Assembly (NCBI RefSeq): GCF_018860165.1
Contig: NZ_JAHKNG010000007.1
Span: 1-64,000, forward strand
Direction: 5' to 3'
Length of the DNA: 64,000 nucleotides
DNA from: Paracoccus marinaquae
GTDB taxonomy: Bacteria > Pseudomonadota > Alphaproteobacteria > Rhodobacterales > Rhodobacteraceae
In this document: one piece after another, positions 43,245 through 52,268 of the stretch
Position numbering within the stretch: position 1 is the stretch's first letter
How the letters are laid out: every line of letters begins with the position of its first letter
The notes under the pieces: model-generated
Told to the model about the DNA's origin: nothing
Seen by the model: the letters and a program-made list of their open reading frames with translations, nothing else
Database searches by the model: none
Translations under genes and position numbers: made by a program

Positions 43245-44474
43245 ATGCGCAAAACCATTCAGGAAAAGCTGGCCATCCTTGCCGATGCGGCGAAATACGA
43301 TGCCTCATGCGCGTCCAGCGGCACCACACGCCGGGACGCACGCAGTGGCGGTATCGGCAGCGCTGGTGGGACGGGCATCTGCCACGCCTATACGCCGGAT
43401 GGGCGCTGTATCAGCCTGCTAAAAATCCTGATGACGAATTTCTGTATCTACGATTGCGCCTATTGCATCAATCGCGTCTCCAGTCGGGTCGAACGCGCGC
43501 GCTTCTCACCGGAAGAGGTCGTCACGCTGACGCTGGAATTCTATCGCCGGAACTATATCGAGGGGCTTTTTCTCAGTTCCGGCATCATCCGCAGCCCGGA
43601 CGATACCATGGCCGACATGGTGCGCATCGCCCGGATGCTGCGGCAGGATCACGGCTTCAAGGGATATATCCATCTTAAGACCATACCCGAGGCCAGCAAG
43701 GAACTGATCGACCAAGCCGGACTTTATGCCGACCGCCTGTCGATCAATATCGAACTGCCGAAAGACAGCAGCACCCGCCAGCTTGCGCCACAAAAGAAGC
43801 CGGAAACGATCCGGGCCGCGATGGCGGGCGTGCGTCTGTCGCAAGAGGCCAGCCGTGAGCGCAGCCATACCGGAAAGCGCCCGGCGAAGTTCGCCCCTGC
43901 CGGTCAGTCCACGCAGATGATCGTCGGCGCTGATGCGACGCCCGACCGGGATATTCTGGGTACCGCGTCGCGCCTTTATACCGGCTATCGGTTGCGGCGT
44001 GTCTATTATTCCGCCTTCAGTCCGATCCCCGACAGTTCCGCTTCGCTGCCGCTGATCCGGCCGCCTTTGATGCGTGAACACCGGCTATATCAGGCCGATT
44101 GGCTGATGCGCTTCTATGGGTTCGAGGCGGATGAAATCACGGCAGGCGGCACGGATGGCAATCTTGATCTGACCATTGACCCCAAATTGGCCTGGGCCTT
44201 GGCCAATCGCGCCAGCTTTCCCGTCGATGTGAATCGCGCCGGGCGCGAGATGCTGCTGCGCGTCCCCGGTTTCGGAACGCGAACCGTTGACCGGATCATC
44301 GCCGCCCGCCGATCCGGCCCGGTGCGCTACGGCGATCTGTTGCGGATCGGTGCGGTGATGAAGAAGGTCCGGCCCTTCGTCGCCCTGCCCGACTGGTCGC
44401 CAGGCGGTTTGACGGACAGCGATAATTTGCGGGCGCGATTTGCCGCCGCGCCTCGGCAATTGTCGCTTTTCTGA
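43245..44474 (+). CDS. Putative DNA modification/repair radical SAM protein
   Basis: This 409-aa protein is a radical SAM enzyme: the cluster-binding CIYDCAYC (CxxxCxxC, about residues 68-75) is preceded by LKILMTNF, and a helix-hairpin-helix DNA-binding unit lies near the end (AGREMLLRVPGFGTRTVDRI). The family (TIGR03916-type) is almost always next to a DUF4130/UdgX gene, as here. A role in DNA repair or base modification is assumed, though the substrate is unknown. The start at 43245 is 2 bases after a LexA box. The stop overlaps the next start by one base. Confidence 0.9.
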   Translation: MRKTIQEKLAILADAAKYDASCASSGTTRRDARSGGIGSAGGTGICHAYTPDGRCISLLKILMTNFCIYDCAYCINRVSSRVERARFSPEEVVTLTLEFYRRNYIEGLFLSSGIIRSPDDTMADMVRIARMLRQDHGFKGYIHLKTIPEASKELIDQAGLYADRLSINIELPKDSSTRQLAPQKKPETIRAAMAGVRLSQEASRERSHTGKRPAKFAPAGQSTQMIVGADATPDRDILGTASRLYTGYRLRRVYYSAFSPIPDSSASLPLIRPPLMREHRLYQADWLMRFYGFEADEITAGGTDGNLDLTIDPKLAWALANRASFPVDVNRAGREMLLRVPGFGTRTVDRIIAARRSGPVRYGDLLRIGAVMKKVRPFVALPDWSPGGLTDSDNLRARFAAAPRQLSLF

Positions 44475-45907
44475 TGTATCGCGTCCATCTTCCCGGTCGG
44501 TCGACGAACACGACTTGGCGCGAGGCAGCGCGGCTATTGGCAAGCCACCGCATCGCCGCCGAAGAAGTAGAGTGGATGCGAGAACCGACCGAGACCGGGC
44601 TTTTCGGTTTCGATCCGCTGCCGGTAAATGACGGCGCTTACACCGTGACCGCAAGCAAGGCGTTGATCGACCTGATAGGCGCAGTCCTGTGCCATTCCGA
44701 GCCAGAGGCCCCCGCACTTGCGTACCGGCTGCTGCTGCGTCATCAGGATGACCGACGCGCCTTGTCGAACCCCGCCGATCCACTGACGCAACGGCTGCGG
44801 CGGATGGAAAAATCGGTCCGCCGCGACATTCACAAGATGCACGCCTTCGTTCGGTTTCGGGAATTGCCGACCGAAGGCCCGCGCCGCAGCTTTGCCGCCT
44901 GGTTCGAGCCGCAACATTTCATCACCGAACGTGCCGCAGGCTTCTTCGCGCGACGTTTCACAGACATGGACTGGCTGATCGCAACGCCGGAAATGACCGT
45001 CACCTTTCGCGACGGCGCGCTTGATTTCGGCCCCGCCCCGCAGCAGCGTCCCGATTTTCCCGACGATGCCAGCGAGGCGCTGTGGGCGACTTATTTCAGC
45101 AATATCTTCAATCCGGCGCGGGTCAAGATTTCCGCGATGAAATCGGAAATGCCGGTCAAATACTGGAAAAACCTGCCCGAAACGCGCCTGATCCCGCAGA
45201 TGCTTGCCGAGGCCGATGCCCGCGTCGCGGCCATGCACGCCGCCATGCCGACAGATCCACCACAGCGCGCAACGCGCATTCTGGACAGGCTGCCCGCCAC
45301 GCCGGTGGCCAATAGGCCCGAAACGCTGGATCAGGCGCGAGATGCGGCAATGTCCTGCACCCGCTGTGATCTATGTCAGGCCGCGACACAAACGGTCTGG
45401 GGCGAAGGCGATCCGAATGCCACGCTGATGATTGTCGGCGAACAACCGGGCGATCAGGAAGACCTGCAGGGTCGTCCCTTCGTCGGCCCCGCAGGCACGC
45501 TGCTGCGCGAATTAATGGAAGAGGCAGAGATTGGCGCTGTTTGGCTTACGAATGCAGTCAAGCATTTCAAGTTCAGACCGCGCGGAAAGCTTCGTCTGCA
45601 TCAGAACCCCAATCGCGGCGAGGTTCAGCATTGTCGATGGTGGCTTGATCTGGAGCGTCGGTTTGTCGCCCCACGCCTGACGCTCGCACTTGGCGCGACA
45701 GCCGCATATGCCCTGACTGGCAAATCCGGCTCACTTCAAAATCGTCGCGGACAGACAGAGCAGGCAATGGACGGCGGTCCTGTGCTGATCAGCTGGCATC
45801 CAAGCTATATTCTCAGACTATCCGGCAAAGACGCACGATCAGCAAGATTAATGCTGCTGGAAGATCTGCAACATGCGGTGCGCCTTGTAAGGCAAATTTC
45901 AGCATAG
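44474..45907 (+). CDS. udgX: DUF4130 plus UdgX-type uracil-DNA glycosylase
   Basis: This 477-aa fusion has an N-terminal DUF4130 repair domain (about 1-260) and a C-terminal family 4-like uracil-DNA glycosylase of the UdgX type (about 275-477). Visible are the Fe-S ligands CTRCDLC, the active-site GEQPGDQEDLQGRPFVGPAG, LTNAVKHFKFRPRGKLRLH containing the extra loop whose His in UdgX bonds covalently to the abasic sugar, and ISWHPSYILR. It removes or traps uracil in DNA. It is co-transcribed with the radical SAM gene under a LexA box. Confidence 0.92.
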   Translation: MYRVHLPGRSTNTTWREAARLLASHRIAAEEVEWMREPTETGLFGFDPLPVNDGAYTVTASKALIDLIGAVLCHSEPEAPALAYRLLLRHQDDRRALSNPADPLTQRLRRMEKSVRRDIHKMHAFVRFRELPTEGPRRSFAAWFEPQHFITERAAGFFARRFTDMDWLIATPEMTVTFRDGALDFGPAPQQRPDFPDDASEALWATYFSNIFNPARVKISAMKSEMPVKYWKNLPETRLIPQMLAEADARVAAMHAAMPTDPPQRATRILDRLPATPVANRPETLDQARDAAMSCTRCDLCQAATQTVWGEGDPNATLMIVGEQPGDQEDLQGRPFVGPAGTLLRELMEEAEIGAVWLTNAVKHFKFRPRGKLRLHQNPNRGEVQHCRWWLDLERRFVAPRLTLALGATAAYALTGKSGSLQNRRGQTEQAMDGGPVLISWHPSYILRLSGKDARSARLMLLEDLQHAVRLVRQISA

Positions 45908-45969
45908 CCCACCATAAGGATCAGCTCCACTTGAGTGGTACTGCTTGATTGTTCGTTCATGACCGACCT

Positions 45970-46110
45970 TTAGGCCATTGCGACGATGGTTTGCGGGACT
46001 GTTCCTTCCTCAATGAAGTTATCTGCCGTAAAATCTACCCAATCGACACCATCTTCGTCGAAACTCTGACCGCTGAATCGGGCGGTGACGGGTGGGTCAG
46101 GTAGGCAATT
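45970..46110 (-). pseudogene. Short C-terminal gene remnant of unknown origin
   Basis: A 46-codon open stretch on the minus strand reads like a real protein end (RFSGQSFDEDGVDWVDFTAD then NFIEEGTVPQTIVAMA) before TAA at 45972, but the frame is closed by TGA just upstream. The rest of 45908-46253 has no gene. It lies beside a truncated binding-protein gene and an insertion sequence, so a gene relic is likely. Source unknown. Confidence 0.35.
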
Positions 46111-46253
46111 TCATCTTTCGCTGCAGAGCTGACGCAATCCTTCGATACCTTAATCTGATCATGATATATATTTAATTCTATTTTCATTATCGCTCTGCTG
46201 GCAAGATGGAAGCTGCGAAAACAAGCAACCGAACACGCCAACAGGAACGCGCC

Positions 46254-46496
46254 ATGAAACATGCCAGATGGGTGGCCCTTGCTGCCGCTCTCACCAGCAC
46301 TGCACTGCCCGCCCTTGCCGAATACCCGGAAAAGCCCATTGAGGTGATCATGCCATGGCCCGCGGGCGTCGCCACCGATGTCGCCTCGCGCATCGTGGTC
46401 GAGCAGATGGCCGAGGAACTGGGCGTGCCGATGCAGGTCATCGCCAAGCCCGGCGGCAGCGGTGTTCTGGGGACGATGGAGCTGACCAATGCCCGC
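46254..46496 (+). pseudogene. TctC/BUG-type periplasmic binding protein, cut off by IS21
   Basis: The first 81 codons encode a signal peptide (ARWVALAAALTSTALPALA) and the start of a tripartite tricarboxylate transporter substrate-binding protein: YPEKPIEVIMPWPAGVATDV, then VIAKPGGSGVLGTMELTNAR. Members are about 320 aa and bind organic acids for TctAB. The frame is broken at 46496-46497 by the left end of an IS21 element. The missing 3' part is not found in the window, so the gene is dead. Confidence 0.85.
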
Positions 46497-46643
46497 TGTC
46501 AACGGCGGTGCAATATCCGGCCACGCGGCGGAGTAAAATCCGGCCACGCGGCGGTGACCGGCGCCATGGCGCGCGCGCTTACCAGATAGCTGGCGCGTGC
46601 CATGGCGCATTGGCCCCTTGGGCCAAAACAGCACCATCTGATT

Positions 46644-47408
46644 TCAGGACTTTTGTTGCTGCTTTCGGGCAGTGCTGTTGGCGAGACGATAACTCTCGCC
46701 GTTCATCTCGAGGATGCTGACGTGATGGGTCAGCCTGTCGAGCAGTGCGCCGGTGAGGCGCTCGGAGCCGAAGGTCTCGGTCCATTCATCGAAGGGCAGA
46801 TTGCTGGTAATCAAGGTCGCGCCGCGCTCGTAACGTTGCGAGATCAGCTCGAACAACAATTCGGCGCCGGTCTTGGACAGCGGCACAAAGCCCAGTTCGT
46901 CGATGATCAGCAACTTGTAACCGGCCATTTGCTTCTGAAAGCGAAGCAGACGGCGCTCGTCGCGGGCCTCCATCATCTCACTGACCAGGCTCGCGGCGGT
47001 GGTGAAGCCCACGGAGAGCCCCTTCTGACAAGCCGCCAGTCCGAGGCCAAGGGCGATATGCGTCTTGCCCGTGCCACTTGGGCCGAGGGCAATGACGTTC
47101 TCGCGACGGTCGATCCATTCGCAGCGGGCCAGTTCCAGCACCTGCATCTTGTTGAGCTTCGGAATGGCGCTGAAGTCGAAGCTGTCGAGGCTTTTGACCG
47201 CGGGGAATTTGGCGGCCTTGATGCGGCGCTCGACCATCCGCCGCTCCCGGTCAATCAGCTCCAGTTCGACGAGGCGGGCAAGGTAGCGGACATGGTCCAT
47301 GCCTTCGGCCGCGCATTGCCGGGCCAGCTTCTGATGTTCGCGCAGGAATGTTGGCAGCTTCAGGGCCTTGAGGTGATGGGTGAGCAGGATTTCCGGGGCG
47401 TCGTTCAT
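46644..47408 (-). CDS. istB: IS21 helper ATPase IstB
   Basis: This 254-aa IstB has the AAA+ Walker A LGPSGTGKTHIALGLG (about residue 110) and Walker B LLIIDELGFVPLS (about 167), with the family's N-terminal HLKALKLPTFLREHQKLA. IstB remodels target DNA and assists the IstA transposase. It is intact and overlaps istA by four bases. Confidence 0.93.
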   Translation of the reverse strand: MNDAPEILLTHHLKALKLPTFLREHQKLARQCAAEGMDHVRYLARLVELELIDRERRMVERRIKAAKFPAVKSLDSFDFSAIPKLNKMQVLELARCEWIDRRENVIALGPSGTGKTHIALGLGLAACQKGLSVGFTTAASLVSEMMEARDERRLLRFQKQMAGYKLLIIDELGFVPLSKTGAELLFELISQRYERGATLITSNLPFDEWTETFGSERLTGALLDRLTHHVSILEMNGESYRLANSTARKQQQKS

Positions 47409-48795
47409 GCCGCGTCCTCTGCATCGCTCGACAGCAGCCGCATATAGGACCCGGGCCTGGTCTTATCGACTGTCGTCCGCGGCAGATAGGGATAGCAGTC
47501 CAGGTCCAGCCGGGGCGGACGGTGTTCAACACGGCAAAGCAGCAGGTGCTTTACGGCGTCAAAGCCGATCGCGCCCATCTGAAGCGCCTGCTTTACCGCG
47601 GCATGCAGGTCAGCCAGATCGAAGGTCTCGAGCAACCGCAGGACCTGGACGTATTCGCGTCGGCCATGCCGGTTCATGCGAGCTTCCATCAGCCGGCGCA
47701 ACGTTGCGAACTCCTCGGGAAGCTCCCAACCTTGCAACGGCGCGGCCTGATCAAATGCGTTGAGCTTCTGCTCCAGCAGCGGCAGGTAGTGGATCGGGTT
47801 GAAGATGAGTTCATCGCGATCCCAGCACCGGGGATGGCGGGCAATGACTTCGCCCCGACAGCCAATCACCACGTCATGGACATAAGCCCGGATCCAGACA
47901 TCCTGATGGGCAAAGGCGACCGGCACCGAGTAGTCATTGGTCTTGTAGCGCACGAGCGATTGCGACGAGACGCGGCCGGTGTCCTGATCGCAGGCGTCAA
48001 AGGGTGAAGCAGGCAAGGATCGCATCTCTGCCAGATCGCGCTGCAGCCGCTCGCCGATCGTTTCGCCCTCACCGCGCAGGACATCCTGCTGGCGCTTGCG
48101 GCATTGCTCCTCCAGCCAGAGGTTGAACGCCTCCCAGGTCGCGAACTCGGGGAGCGGCACCATGAAGTTGCGGCGGCAATAGCCCACCAGGCCCTCGACA
48201 TTCCCCTTGTCGTTGCCTTTGCCGGGGCGGCCATAGCGATCCCGGATCAGGTAATGGGATAGAAACCCGCTGAACAGGGCGGCCCGCTTGCGGGTGCCAT
48301 CGGGCAGGATCTTCGCCACCAGGCACCGGTCGTTGTCATAGACAATCGACTGGGGGACCGCCCCAAAGAAGGCAAAGGCGTGGATATGGCCGTCCACCCA
48401 GGCCTCGGCCACAGCCGCCGGATAGGCGCGGACGTAACAGGCGTCGCTGTGCGGCAGATCCAGAACAAAGAAGTGGGCCTTCTGCTCGACACCGCCGATC
48501 CTGACCATCGCCTCGCCGAAGTCAGCCTGCGCATGGCCCGGGGGATGCGCCAGCGGCACGAACACTTCCTGGCCCCGCCGTTCCCGCTCCCGAATGTAGT
48601 CCTTGATGATCGTGTAGCCGCCGGTGAACCCGCATTCGTCACGCAGCCGGTCGAACACCCGCTTCGCGGTGTGCCGCTGCTTCCGCGGCATGGAGCGATC
48701 CGCCTCAAGCCAGCCCTCAATGATCGGGATAAAGGGATCAAGCTTCGGCCGCCTGACCTCGGCCGTCCGCCGGTAGCCCGGTGGCACCGAGAACG
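47405..48795 (-). pseudogene. istA: IS21 transposase IstA, N-terminal domain missing
   Basis: The recognisable part begins VPPGYRRTAEVRRPKLDPF and includes the DDE catalytic core: HAQADFGEAMVRIGG (first Asp), PQSIVYDNDRCLV (second Asp) and KGNVEGLVGYCRRNF (Glu), then a C-terminal beta-barrel. The N-terminal helix-turn-helix domain (usually about 80-100 residues) is gone. An open frame runs on to 48895, but those codons are antisense to a methyltransferase gene and not transposase. Confidence 0.85.
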
Positions 48796-49879
48796 TCCTC
48801 AGCAGCGGGACCACTGCGCTGACTGCACAGTTCCTTGGCATTCGCCCCACAACCGTAGAGGTAAACCCTTTCCTCGCCGATCTGATCGAAGCCAAGCTCC
48901 AATCTTACAGTGCGGAGGCCCTACTCGCTTCATTCCGTCAGGTCGTCGACCATGCGGCTTCCAACAAGGCCGATCCGTTGCAGGAACTTGCCAATGCACC
49001 TAAGACGCTTGTAGCGCCTGGGGTCAATGGCAGATGGATCTATTCGCTCGCCGTCGCCGAGCGTATTATTGCATATCGCAAGAGCATTGAGAGACTAGAG
49101 AACGCGGACCATGCGCGCTTGCTGCGTGTGTTGCTCGGCTCCGCACTTGTTACTTTGAGCAATGTCGTTATCAGCGGCAAGGGACGGCGCTACAGGTCCG
49201 GTTGGCAGAACAGAACGGTGCCGCCGACTTCGGTCCATCAGATGTTTGAAGCCGCATTTCTCAATGCCATTGAAGACATCGTCCGCTTCGGCAAGCGGCC
49301 GTGCAACGAATATACGCTACTCCGGGGTGACTCTCGCGTCGCTCTGGCGCAGGCGCAGTCCGCGGACTTCTCAATCTTCTCCCCACCATATCCGAACTCA
49401 TTCGACTACACTGACATTTACAATCTCGAGCTTTGGATGCTCGGCTATCTGAAGATGCCAGAGGACAACAGGAGACTGCGCGAAGCAACGCTGCGTTCCC
49501 ATGTTCAGATCAAGCGATCCTTTGAGGCGACTTCGTCGTCGCCGACGCTAGATGCAACCATGATGGCTCTAAATGAACAACGCTCAGACATGTGGAACAA
49601 CAACATACCAGACATGGTCCGAGCATACTTTGACGATCTCGTCGCCATACTAATTCAACTCATCGAATTATTGTGCCGGGCGGTTCAGTGATGATGGTGG
49701 TAGGAGATAGCCGATATGCGGGGGTCGTCATCGACGTCGGTACCATCTTGGTAGAGCTGGGGCGCGGCATAGGTTTTGAGCTATCAAATCTGTCCTCCAT
49801 GCGCTCCATGCGATCAAGCGCTCAACAGGGCGGCACCTACGATCTCGATGAGACCTTGGTTCACATGATCAGGAGCTGA
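48796..49879 (+). pseudogene. DNA methyltransferase, 5'-truncated and frameshifted
   Basis: The readable protein begins inside SAM motif I (LSSGTTALTAQFLGIRPTTV then EVNPFLADLIEAK) and contains the amino-methyltransferase motif IV FSPPYPNSFDYTDIYNLEL. The frame stops at 49691, but the expected C-terminus (VPGGSVMMVVGDSRYAGVVI and onward to 49879) is present in the next frame. The two join if one base is missing near 49659-49661. The 5' end was removed at the IS21 junction. It was probably an N4-cytosine or N6-adenine enzyme of a restriction-modification pair. Confidence 0.85.
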
Positions 49880-49891
49880 CTGACCTCCCCG

Positions 49892-50189
49892 TCACGCAAC
49901 GGCTCCTGATAACAACTTGCCCGCTGCTTTTGCAGCGGCTTCGGCAGCTCGGTGAGCTGAAGGCGACGAGAACATGTAGTACCTGCGCAGTATGACATCG
50001 TTCGCCGCTGCCAAGGTCATGATTTCGGGCTGATCTTCATCCTTGTCGCGTGCATCGAAACAACAAAGATAAGCGAGCTTTCCCTTAATATCCTTACGGT
50101 ATTGCACGGCCTGCTGCACACCGTCACTGGCGTGCTTGACCATATCTTCAGGAGAAACTTTTCGAATTTTCGTGCCTGCAGCGACATTA
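49892..50189 (-). pseudogene. C-terminal fragment of an unknown protein (possible restriction partner)
   Basis: About 98 codons are open, from the insertion-sequence boundary to the stop at 49892. Its ATG at 50143 is probably internal, because the upstream codons (TKIRKVSPEDMVKHASDGVQ) read naturally in the same frame. It contains KGKLAYLCCFDARDKDEDQP, a buried-strand pattern seen in nuclease-like folds, and a helical tail. It converges on the methyltransferase relic, so it may be what is left of its restriction partner; this is inference. Confidence 0.5.
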
Positions 50190-51016
50190 GCAGGCCGCTG
50201 AAAAACGCTGCATTGCGGAACGTCTTCCCGGTGCGGTGGGCATTACGGGTTCGTGCGCGTGGGCAAGTGGGCCGTGGGCGGTTCTTCGACCTCAAGCCGC
50301 GAGCAGTTTCGGCAGCCTCGCCAGATTGCAGGCTGCCATCGTCAGCGTGAAGCGGGCGCGCACCCGCTCGATTCCCCGATACATGGTTTGGGTCATGCCG
50401 CCGACGGTCTTGGCCCAGCCGAAAGGCTCCTCGATCTTCTTCCTGCGCCGCTGGGATTTGGCATAGCCGGGGTGTCTGGTGGTCCGGCCATCGATGGCTG
50501 AATGCCGGGATTTCTGGGCGACGTGCGGTGTGACGACCATCTGGCGCAGCTCGGCGACGAAATCGGCGCTGTCATAGCCACGATCCGCTGCCAGGGTCAG
50601 GCGCCGCGTCGATCCGGGTGAGTGGCGGTGGAGCATGTCGATGGCGGCACGGCGCTCGGCGTGACCGTCAGCTTGTGTGAGGTCGGTCTGCACGATCAGC
50701 CCGGAGCGGTTTTCCATCAAACTATGCCCCATGAAGCACAGCATGGCCCCGGCGCCAGGCGACTTCTTGAACAGCCGGGCCTCCGGATCGGTCACTGAGG
50801 CATGGGTGGCGTTGGACCGCCGTTCGCCACGGAAATCGACTTCGGCATTGCGGCTGCGGCGTGTGAGGCGGGTCATAGGTTCGGGCTCGGCGGTGAATCG
50901 GTCAGGAACAGATGCGGGCGGCACGCTGCCATCTGGCGGGTCGCCGGGACCATCGTCCGGGTCGGGCACCGCATTGTCCTTCGGCTGGAAGCTCTTCATC
51001 GATGCCCAGGCCTTCA
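50190..51016 (-). mobile_element. IS5-type insertion sequence, 5' half lost
   Basis: The left boundary is near 50190 (CAGGCCGCTGAAAAACGC), about 100 bases after the transposase stop. The other side ends abruptly at 51016, where an IS66 end begins inside the transposase gene. Only the C-terminal half of the transposase remains. Confidence 0.7.
50292..51016 (-). pseudogene. IS5/IS1182-type transposase, C-terminal half
   Basis: About 240 codons remain, from LLKAWASMKSFQPKD onward. They include RRSNATHASVTDPEARLFKK (DDE Asp region), TLAADRGYDSADFVAELRQM (second Asp) and KKIEEPFGWAKTVGGMTQTM (Glu). The N-terminal 100 or so residues have been replaced by IS66 DNA. The longer open frame to 51266 is an accident of the IS66 sequence. 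Confidence 0.85.
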
Positions 51017-51837
51017 GTAAGCGCTGTCTGGCGGTCACCTTCTGCTGAGGTCTGAGATTTGCGACTCGGCTTCTGCGGAATTGCAGGAGGTGAGTTTCTC
51101 CATGGATGATACGAGAGAGTTTCTCCCCGAGTTTGGAGGGGAGATATCGGCATCGGGGCGGCGTCGTTGGCCGGATGCTGTGAAGGCCCGGATTGTGGCG
51201 GAGACGCTGTTGCCGGGCGCGAGCGTGAACAGCGTTGCCCGGCATTACGGCCTGCGGCCGAACCATCTGTCGACATGGCGGCGTCTGGCGAAGGATGGCC
51301 GGCTGGTCCTTCCGGCGCTGCGGGACGAGGCGGAGTTCGCGCCGCTGGTGCTGTGCGATGCGGCAACGGGATCGCCACCCGATCTGCCGGAGCCGCAGGG
51401 CGAATGGGTCGAGATTGTCACGGGGTCGGTGATCATCCGTCTCGACGGTGCGACGCCTGCCGGGCGGATTGCCGGGATCGTACGCGCCCTCGAATGCACT
51501 TCCGGGGCCGGTTCATGATCTTCCCGTCGAACCGGCTTCGTATTCTGGTGGCGACGCGGCCGGTGGATTTCCGGAAGGGACACGATGGTCTGGCCGCTCT
51601 GGTGCAGTCGGTCCTGCGCAAGGATCCGTTCACCGGCACGGTCTTTGTGTTCCGGTCCAGGCGCGCGGACCGGCTGAAGCTTCTGTATTGGGATGGCAGC
51701 GGGCTGGTGTTGACCTACAAGCGGCTGGAGGACACGAGCTTCACCTGGCCGGCGATCAAGGACGGGATGATGGCGCTGAACCATGCGCAGTTCGAGGCGC
51801 TGTTTGCCGGTCTGGACTGGCGCCGGGTGGCCAATGA
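51017..51837 (+). mobile_element. IS66-family insertion sequence, 3' part lost
   Basis: It begins with the IS66 terminal signature GTAAGCGCTGTCTGGCGG at 51017, followed by tnpA and most of tnpB in the usual order. The end of tnpB, the whole transposase gene tnpC and the right terminus are missing. From about 51838 the DNA is prophage. A deletion between the IS and the prophage explains this. Confidence 0.85.
51102..51518 (+). CDS. tnpA: IS66 accessory protein TnpA
   Basis: This 138-aa IS66 TnpA has a helix-turn-helix (RRRWPDAVKARIVAETLLPG then VNSVARHYGLRPNHLSTWRR) and a C-terminal strand region (GSVIIRLDGATPAGRIAGIV). The start at 51102 follows AGGAGG at a rather long distance. It overlaps tnpB by ATGA. 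It is intact, but the element is not. Confidence 0.88.
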   Translation: MDDTREFLPEFGGEISASGRRRWPDAVKARIVAETLLPGASVNSVARHYGLRPNHLSTWRRLAKDGRLVLPALRDEAEFAPLVLCDAATGSPPDLPEPQGEWVEIVTGSVIIRLDGATPAGRIAGIVRALECTSGAGS

Positions 51838-52093
51838 GGTGCTGAAGGCGCAGACCGCCAAGGTCAAGCTCGCCAGGATGAAGGGCGAGCTGGTGGACCG
51901 GGCGCGCACCACCACCATGGTCTTCGATCTGGCCCGGCGCGAACGCGACGCCTGGCAGAACTGGCCGGCCCGTGTGGCCGCCAACATGGCCGCCGATCTG
52001 GGCGTCGATGCCCATCGGATGGAGCAGGTTCTGGACAATTACCTGCGCCAGCACCTGGCCGATCTTGCGGAGGTGAAGATTGACTTACGATGA
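51515..52093 (+). CDS. In-frame fusion of IS66 TnpB to phage terminase small subunit tail
   Basis: This 192-aa chimera has IS66 TnpB at its N-terminus (RILVATRPVDFRKGHDGLAA; LKLLYWDGSGLVLTYKRLED) up to about LDWRRV (51837). It then continues in frame as the C-terminal part of a phage small terminase-like protein: ARMKGELVDRARTTTMVFDL, then RERDAWQNWPARVAANMAAD and an acidic tail. The TnpB C-terminus and the terminase DNA-binding N-terminus are both missing. It is a by-product of the deletion; without its N-terminal domain the terminase would not recognise phage DNA. Confidence 0.8.
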   Translation: MIFPSNRLRILVATRPVDFRKGHDGLAALVQSVLRKDPFTGTVFVFRSRRADRLKLLYWDGSGLVLTYKRLEDTSFTWPAIKDGMMALNHAQFEALFAGLDWRRVANEVLKAQTAKVKLARMKGELVDRARTTTMVFDLARRERDAWQNWPARVAANMAADLGVDAHRMEQVLDNYLRQHLADLAEVKIDLR

Positions 52094-52268
52094 ATGGCGC
52101 GCCGAGGCGCGGCGCCGGCAGGCGTTCGGCCTGCTGATCGACAGGACAATGATGCGGCTCAGGGCGAGGAAGGCCCGCGAGCAACGCGATGCGGATGAGG
52201 AAGGGGCCGGGGCGGTTCTCTGCGCGATCCGGCAGGCGCGAGGGGAGACGATCCGTGGCGCTGGCTGA
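52080..52268 (+). CDS. Small prophage protein between the terminase genes
   Basis: This 62-aa, very basic helical protein (RRRQAFGLLIDRTMMRLRAR) overlaps both the terminase small-subunit fusion and the large-subunit start by 14 bases, as tightly packed phage genes do. No family is recognised. It could be a joining or regulatory peptide, or a non-coding frame. Confidence 0.5.
   Translation: MTYDEWRAEARRRQAFGLLIDRTMMRLRARKAREQRDADEEGAGAVLCAIRQARGETIRGAG

Larger units (their letters stand above)
46497..48795 (-). mobile_element. IS21-family insertion sequence, right end lost
   Basis: The left end begins TGTCAACGGCGGTG at 46497, inside the tctC-like gene. It carries two copies of a 17-base repeat (46515-46531 and 46538-46554, ATCCGGCCACGCGGCGG), as IS21 ends typically have multiple terminal repeats. 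It encodes istB and istA on the minus strand. The 5' part of istA and the right terminal repeats are absent: at about 48795 the sequence passes directly into a methyltransferase gene. The element cannot transpose by itself. Confidence 0.85.

Noticed and set aside
48796..48895. N-terminal 33 codons of the extended istA frame
   Set aside because: They are antisense to the methyltransferase motif I region and do not resemble the IS21 transposase helix-turn-helix domain.
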